A DNA stretch of 64,000 nt from Hyphomicrobiales bacterium. Lineage in GTDB: Bacteria > Pseudomonadota > Alphaproteobacteria > Rhizobiales > Rhizobiaceae. A program made the position numbers and the translations under genes. Shown here in pieces: positions 60,733-64,000 of the stretch. Position 1 is the first letter of the stretch. The number at the start of each line of letters is the position of its first letter. The stretch spans positions 181,620-245,619 of the forward strand of contig UBYX01000014.1 in the NCBI GenBank assembly GCA_900469955.1, written 5' to 3'. The notes under the pieces are model-generated. The model did not search any database and was not told the DNA's origin. It was given only the letters and a program-made list of their open reading frames with translations.

Positions 60733-62358
60733 CTAACGCCGCGGGTATGGCAGCGGATAGCGAGATTTGAGATTGCGTCCAATTGCGACTTCCGCTTCGA
60801 AGAGGATTTGATTGCCGATCTCGACTGCAACGGGGGCCTGGCGATCAATACGGTTGAAATGCGGACGGGCCATTCCCAGGGCACGGGCAAAAGCATTGGG
60901 GCGGCCGATGAACAACACATCACGGCCGGTCCAGGCTGCTGGGTCTGCGAGGAAGGCGAAGCCGCGAGGGCCATCGCCAAACACCAGGACTGTCGCGCGT
61001 GGCCCAAGCGCCTCGGCGAGACGTGAAGCTTCCACCCAACTGAAGGCGAGGACCAAAGGGCGGTCTGGTGGCGTTGTCACAGGCGTCGGCGTCGGCAACA
61101 GACCGCGCTCAGCGAGGTTGTCAGCAAGGCCGCGCCAGGTCAATGATTCCACCAGAAACGTCTCTAGACCCAGGCGGGCGATGAGGGATGATGACGGTGG
61201 CATGTATCGGATCAAGGCTACCGCACAGATCGCGAGCGCAAGGACTGCGGCGGCTGCGACAGTAAAGCCCTTGGCGGCGCGATGAGGTTGGTGACGACGA
61301 GTCTCCACTAAGGCGACGGCATGGCCGAGTATCGGCAGCAAAAACAGCCACCCTGGCATCTGCCAATGCGGCAGGGCATCACCACCCCAGAGCGGCACCG
61401 CAGTGAAGAGGATGACCGAAGGCAGGCCAAGTGCTGCCAGGAATGCGGCCGGACCAGCGCGAGCACTGCTCACTCCAAGCACTGAAATCGTCGCTGCTAG
61501 CGCAGCGATCAACGTCCATGGGCCGAGATAGACAGCCTGCCCGACGACCGAGCGAGCAAGCCCGGACCAATTCGGCCCCCCCGAGCCGACACCTCGCGAT
61601 GACTGGAAAAGAAATGAGACCCAATCATGCTGCACGTTCCAAATGAGGACCGGCGATGTCACAAGCCCGGCGATTGCAGCCGCCATCCATGGCGCAGGCA
61701 TCATGAGACGACGGCGGTGGGGTGTCGCGAGGATGAACGCCGCTGCGCCAACCACGAAAAGCAAAGCATGGTATTTCGAAAGCCCGGCAAGCCCGAGCGT
61801 CAATCCGGCGGCAAGCCAAAGACGGCTTTCGCTCGCCGGGGTGCGTACAGAAAACAGGATCCTGTCGAGCAGCCGGGCTGTCAGGGAAAGAAACAGAACG
61901 AGGGGGCCGTCCGGCACCAGCCACGACCCGGCGGAGACCATGAAGAACGGCGCCAGGCTCAGCGCTAGCACCATCCACAATCCCGCTCTCGGCCCCCAAC
62001 GGTGATTGGTGAGATCAAACATCACCACACTGGTTATGGAGAACGCGAATACGAAAGGTAGACGCAGCACCAGCATCGGCACGTCCTCGCCGAAAAACGG
62101 CTCGGCGATCTCCCTCATCGCCTTCACCCACCAAAAGGCCATCGGCGGGTGATCGAACCACGAAAGCTGCCATTGCGTCGTCACCGCCACCGCATAGGCT
62201 TCGTCGATGCCGGGGTCGAGGAGCGCCGCCAGACCAAGGCGGATGAGTGTCCCGGCCATGATAACCAATGCAGCAGCGCTGTAGCCTGCCCGTTGCAACT
62301 TCGAGCCGGAATACTGTTTTCTAGGAGATGCAGGAACGTGTGGCGCGTGCATTGTCAT
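60733..62358 (-). CDS. GT39-family (ArnT/PMT-like) membrane glycosyltransferase
   Basis: 541 residues, similar architecture to its neighbour (about 12 helices, DEAYA and WFDHPPMAFWWVKAMREIAE motif in the first periplasmic loop). The catalytic Asp is in GIDEAYAV. The second copy differs in its extended C-terminal soluble region (residues about 440-541). Together with the upstream GT2-GtrA gene, two GT39 enzymes of different specificity could decorate the same envelope glycan or two different ones. Confidence 0.9.
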   Translation of the reverse strand: MTMHAPHVPASPRKQYSGSKLQRAGYSAAALVIMAGTLIRLGLAALLDPGIDEAYAVAVTTQWQLSWFDHPPMAFWWVKAMREIAEPFFGEDVPMLVLRLPFVFAFSITSVVMFDLTNHRWGPRAGLWMVLALSLAPFFMVSAGSWLVPDGPLVLFLSLTARLLDRILFSVRTPASESRLWLAAGLTLGLAGLSKYHALLFVVGAAAFILATPHRRRLMMPAPWMAAAIAGLVTSPVLIWNVQHDWVSFLFQSSRGVGSGGPNWSGLARSVVGQAVYLGPWTLIAALAATISVLGVSSARAGPAAFLAALGLPSVILFTAVPLWGGDALPHWQMPGWLFLLPILGHAVALVETRRHQPHRAAKGFTVAAAAVLALAICAVALIRYMPPSSSLIARLGLETFLVESLTWRGLADNLAERGLLPTPTPVTTPPDRPLVLAFSWVEASRLAEALGPRATVLVFGDGPRGFAFLADPAAWTGRDVLFIGRPNAFARALGMARPHFNRIDRQAPVAVEIGNQILFEAEVAIGRNLKSRYPLPYPRR

Positions 62359-62467
62359 CGGACTGCAACTCCATGAATGTGATCTACGCCGAAATTTTCA
62401 AGGGACCAGAGAGAGCAATGGCATCAGCTCTTGCGACACCGAGCGCCTCGCGATCGTCAATTCAGCG

Positions 62468-63619
62468 CTAACGCGCGCGCCATGTGAACATGGATGTTGC
62501 AACGTAATTGAAGACGGCCCCCAAACTCGCACCTGCCAGCCCAGCTAGCCACCATCTGGAGGCCTGTTCGTGGACGAGTTGCGCAGCGCCCACATTGGCG
62601 ATGACGCCTATGCTGCAGACGATCCAGAACGAGGTCAAACCAGATATCAGCTGCCAGCCCTTAAGCCTGCGGTCGCGGTAAGTCAGAATATTGTTGAGAA
62701 AGAAGTTGCCGGTCATCGCCACGTAGGCGGACGCCATCTGTGCCAGCGAGAACGTCCAGCCAAGTGCCAGCGCCATCTTGAGCGTTGCAAGATGCACGAC
62801 AACACCAGATCCGCCGATGAGCGCGAACAGCACGAAGCGGAGCGAGAGCACATCGCCCGTCAATTTGGCGAGCAGGAGGCTGAGATATTCCGCCGCTACG
62901 AGATTGTCGAGCTTCGAGACCCCATGCTGGCGCGCGCGAAAGTGCAAAGGCATTTCGCTCGTCCGCAGCGGTCGCGGTGTCGAAGCGAGAATATCCATAA
63001 GGATCTTGAAGCCCTGGGTGGAAAGACGGGGCGCGAGCGCTTCGAAAGCCGGGCGGCGTATGGCGAAGAACCCGCTCATGGGATCGCTGACATTGATGTG
63101 CAGAAACGTTCGGGTAAGTCGTATCGCGACCCGGCTACCACCAAGACGCGTGCGAGAGAGGCCGCCGACAGCGCTGCCGGCATGGCAGAAACGGCTCGCG
63201 ATCACCAGATCGTCGCCTGCCCGAATACGGCGAAGCATCTCCGGCAGCAGTGACACGTCATGCTGCATGTCTCCGTCCATGATAGCGATGACCGGCGCAG
63301 ATGACGAAAGCATGCCCTCAATCGTTGCCCCGGCAAGACCGCGCCTCCCAATCCGGCGAATGCAGCGCACACGCCCGTCATGGCGAGCTATGAGCCGCAC
63401 AACATTTGCGGTGCCATCGGAACTGTCATCATCGACGAATATGACTTCCCAGTCGATGCCGCGTAATGCAGCGACGAGAGCGCCGACGACCAATTCTACG
63501 TTGGGTGCTTCGTTAAACGTCGGTACGATGACGGAAAGTTCAGGCGAACGGTGCCCTGGCTCAAACGACGGTTGAACCGGTTGTTCCGATAAACGTGCAT
63601 GCTGCATCATTTCAGGCAT
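62468..63619 (-). CDS. Dolichol-phosphate-mannose-synthase-like GT2 fused to GtrA
   Basis: 383 residues. An N-terminal GT2 domain (SPELSVIVPTFNEAPNVELV, DWEVIFVDDDSSDGTANVVR, IMDGDMQHD as the DxD metal site) and, from about 240, a GtrA domain with four membrane helices (LRFVLFALIGGSGVVVHLAT to LGAVFNYVATSMFTWRAR). It makes a polyprenyl-phosphate sugar and probably flips it outward, supplying the two GT39 enzymes downstream. It is the first gene of the trio in transcription order. Confidence 0.92.
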   Translation of the reverse strand: MPEMMQHARLSEQPVQPSFEPGHRSPELSVIVPTFNEAPNVELVVGALVAALRGIDWEVIFVDDDSSDGTANVVRLIARHDGRVRCIRRIGRRGLAGATIEGMLSSSAPVIAIMDGDMQHDVSLLPEMLRRIRAGDDLVIASRFCHAGSAVGGLSRTRLGGSRVAIRLTRTFLHINVSDPMSGFFAIRRPAFEALAPRLSTQGFKILMDILASTPRPLRTSEMPLHFRARQHGVSKLDNLVAAEYLSLLLAKLTGDVLSLRFVLFALIGGSGVVVHLATLKMALALGWTFSLAQMASAYVAMTGNFFLNNILTYRDRRLKGWQLISGLTSFWIVCSIGVIANVGAAQLVHEQASRWWLAGLAGASLGAVFNYVATSMFTWRAR

Positions 63620-64000
63620 TCTTCTTTAGGCAAGGTACTGTGCAAGCATTCTCGGCTAGCTGCGCCAGCGCCGTTGGCCGGGTAAACCAAATACGAACCC
63701 GCGCAATCAGACCGATACCTACGAGCACCAAAGAGGCGAGATCCCGAACTTCGGCATCGGTACAAGGGAGGACCTGAGCGTTTGCGACACGGATTGCTCA
63801 ATCTGGACAGGGATGAAAATTAACGGCGAGCGATATTGAGTTGGGAGGCCTGGTTTGCCCGCGCTCGTCGGCGCTGGCCTCTTGAATGCAACAGAGCCCA
63901 CTGAGAGCTCCGGCTTTTTGTTGCTTCTTGGACGCGGTTGAGGTGAGTTACGCTCATTGGTGGCTCCTCGTTGAGGACCACGTTGTTTCGCCCCAATGTC
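63620..64000. other. Right-end intergenic region
   Basis: Holds the promoter side of the minus-strand glycosyl operon and one short candidate gene listed separately. Other frames are arginine-rich shadows. Confidence 0.35.
63820..63957 (-). CDS. Possible 45-residue small protein
   Basis: Frame starting MSVTHLNRVQEATKSRSSQW, ending QLNIARR. The ATG at 63957 has an excellent ribosome site (ACGAGGAGCCACCA). Basic, no membrane helix, not recognised. It may be a real small basic protein or the surviving start of a longer gene; nothing else supports it. Confidence 0.3.
   Translation of the reverse strand: MSVTHLNRVQEATKSRSSQWALLHSRGQRRRARANQASQLNIARR

Noticed and set aside
1..64000. CRISPR arrays, tRNA and rRNA genes
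   Set aside because: No regularly spaced repeats, no cloverleaf with a conserved T-loop and no rRNA-like sequence noticed while reading.

Overview
The window looks like an alphaproteobacterium of the Rhizobium/Agrobacterium/Ensifer group. The support is GC-rich coding, a PraR-like XRE regulator of rhizobial type, a ThiY/NMT1-type binding protein, TRAP transporters, an alphaproteobacterial HU protein and an IS110-family element. The very high density of transcription factors (five LysR plus AraC, MarR, HxlR, WYL, CGNR, XRE, SARP-like and OmpR types), the many short catabolic modules and several gene remnants suggest an accessory replicon or a plastic chromosomal region (inference). I see no rRNA, tRNA or CRISPR array.

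Left part (1-16.5 kb): the end of an NMT1-type substrate-binding protein and an HU protein come first. A LysR regulator then diverges from a benzoylformate decarboxylase-like enzyme that is joined in frame to an aldehyde dehydrogenase. Convergent to it is a TRAP uptake operon (dctP-dctQ-dctM) ending in a DUF3237 gene; together they look like an aromatic or 2-oxo-acid uptake and oxidation module. Next are a GcvA-like LysR, a RidA protein, a decayed Old Yellow Enzyme gene, an ABM-domain protein, an AraC regulator and an NmrA-like protein.

Central RiPP locus (16.8-21.5 kb, minus strand): a PraR-like XRE regulator, a SARP/TPR regulator, a 72-aa Cys-free peptide, a YcaO enzyme and a TfuA protein lie in one tight operon. 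YcaO plus TfuA is the known enzyme pair for peptide backbone thioamidation. This is the best candidate for an undescribed ribosomal peptide system here. No exporter, protease or dehydrogenase is visible next to it.

21.7-40 kb: a ZinT-type zinc protein with a possible Zur site, an AlkB-like oxygenase, a tautomerase/LysR pair, an iron alcohol dehydrogenase, a minus-strand small-RNA candidate, a LysR/MDR oxidoreductase pair, a RidA/WYL-regulator pair, a MarR-controlled flavin monooxygenase plus MFS pump, an EamA/CGNR pair, and a YvcK/CofD-like gene coupled to a left-handed beta-helix gene. Several divergent gene pairs are separated by clean inverted repeats that look like operators.

40-44 kb: an IS110-family element sits beside a graveyard of truncated dnaE2, aldehyde dehydrogenase and short-chain dehydrogenase pieces.

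44-64 kb: Ohr, an OmpR/EnvZ-type two-component system, an exported epoxide-hydrolase-like protein and DipZ share a striking tandem/inverted hexamer site. Then come a second exported hydrolase, an Mfd paralogue, a LysR/SDR/tautomerase group, HxlR with a decayed NmrA-like neighbour, a RibD-like reductase, and three minus-strand genes (two GT39-type glycosyltransferases and a DPM1-GtrA fusion) that together could build a polyprenyl-phosphate-sugar-dependent surface modification.
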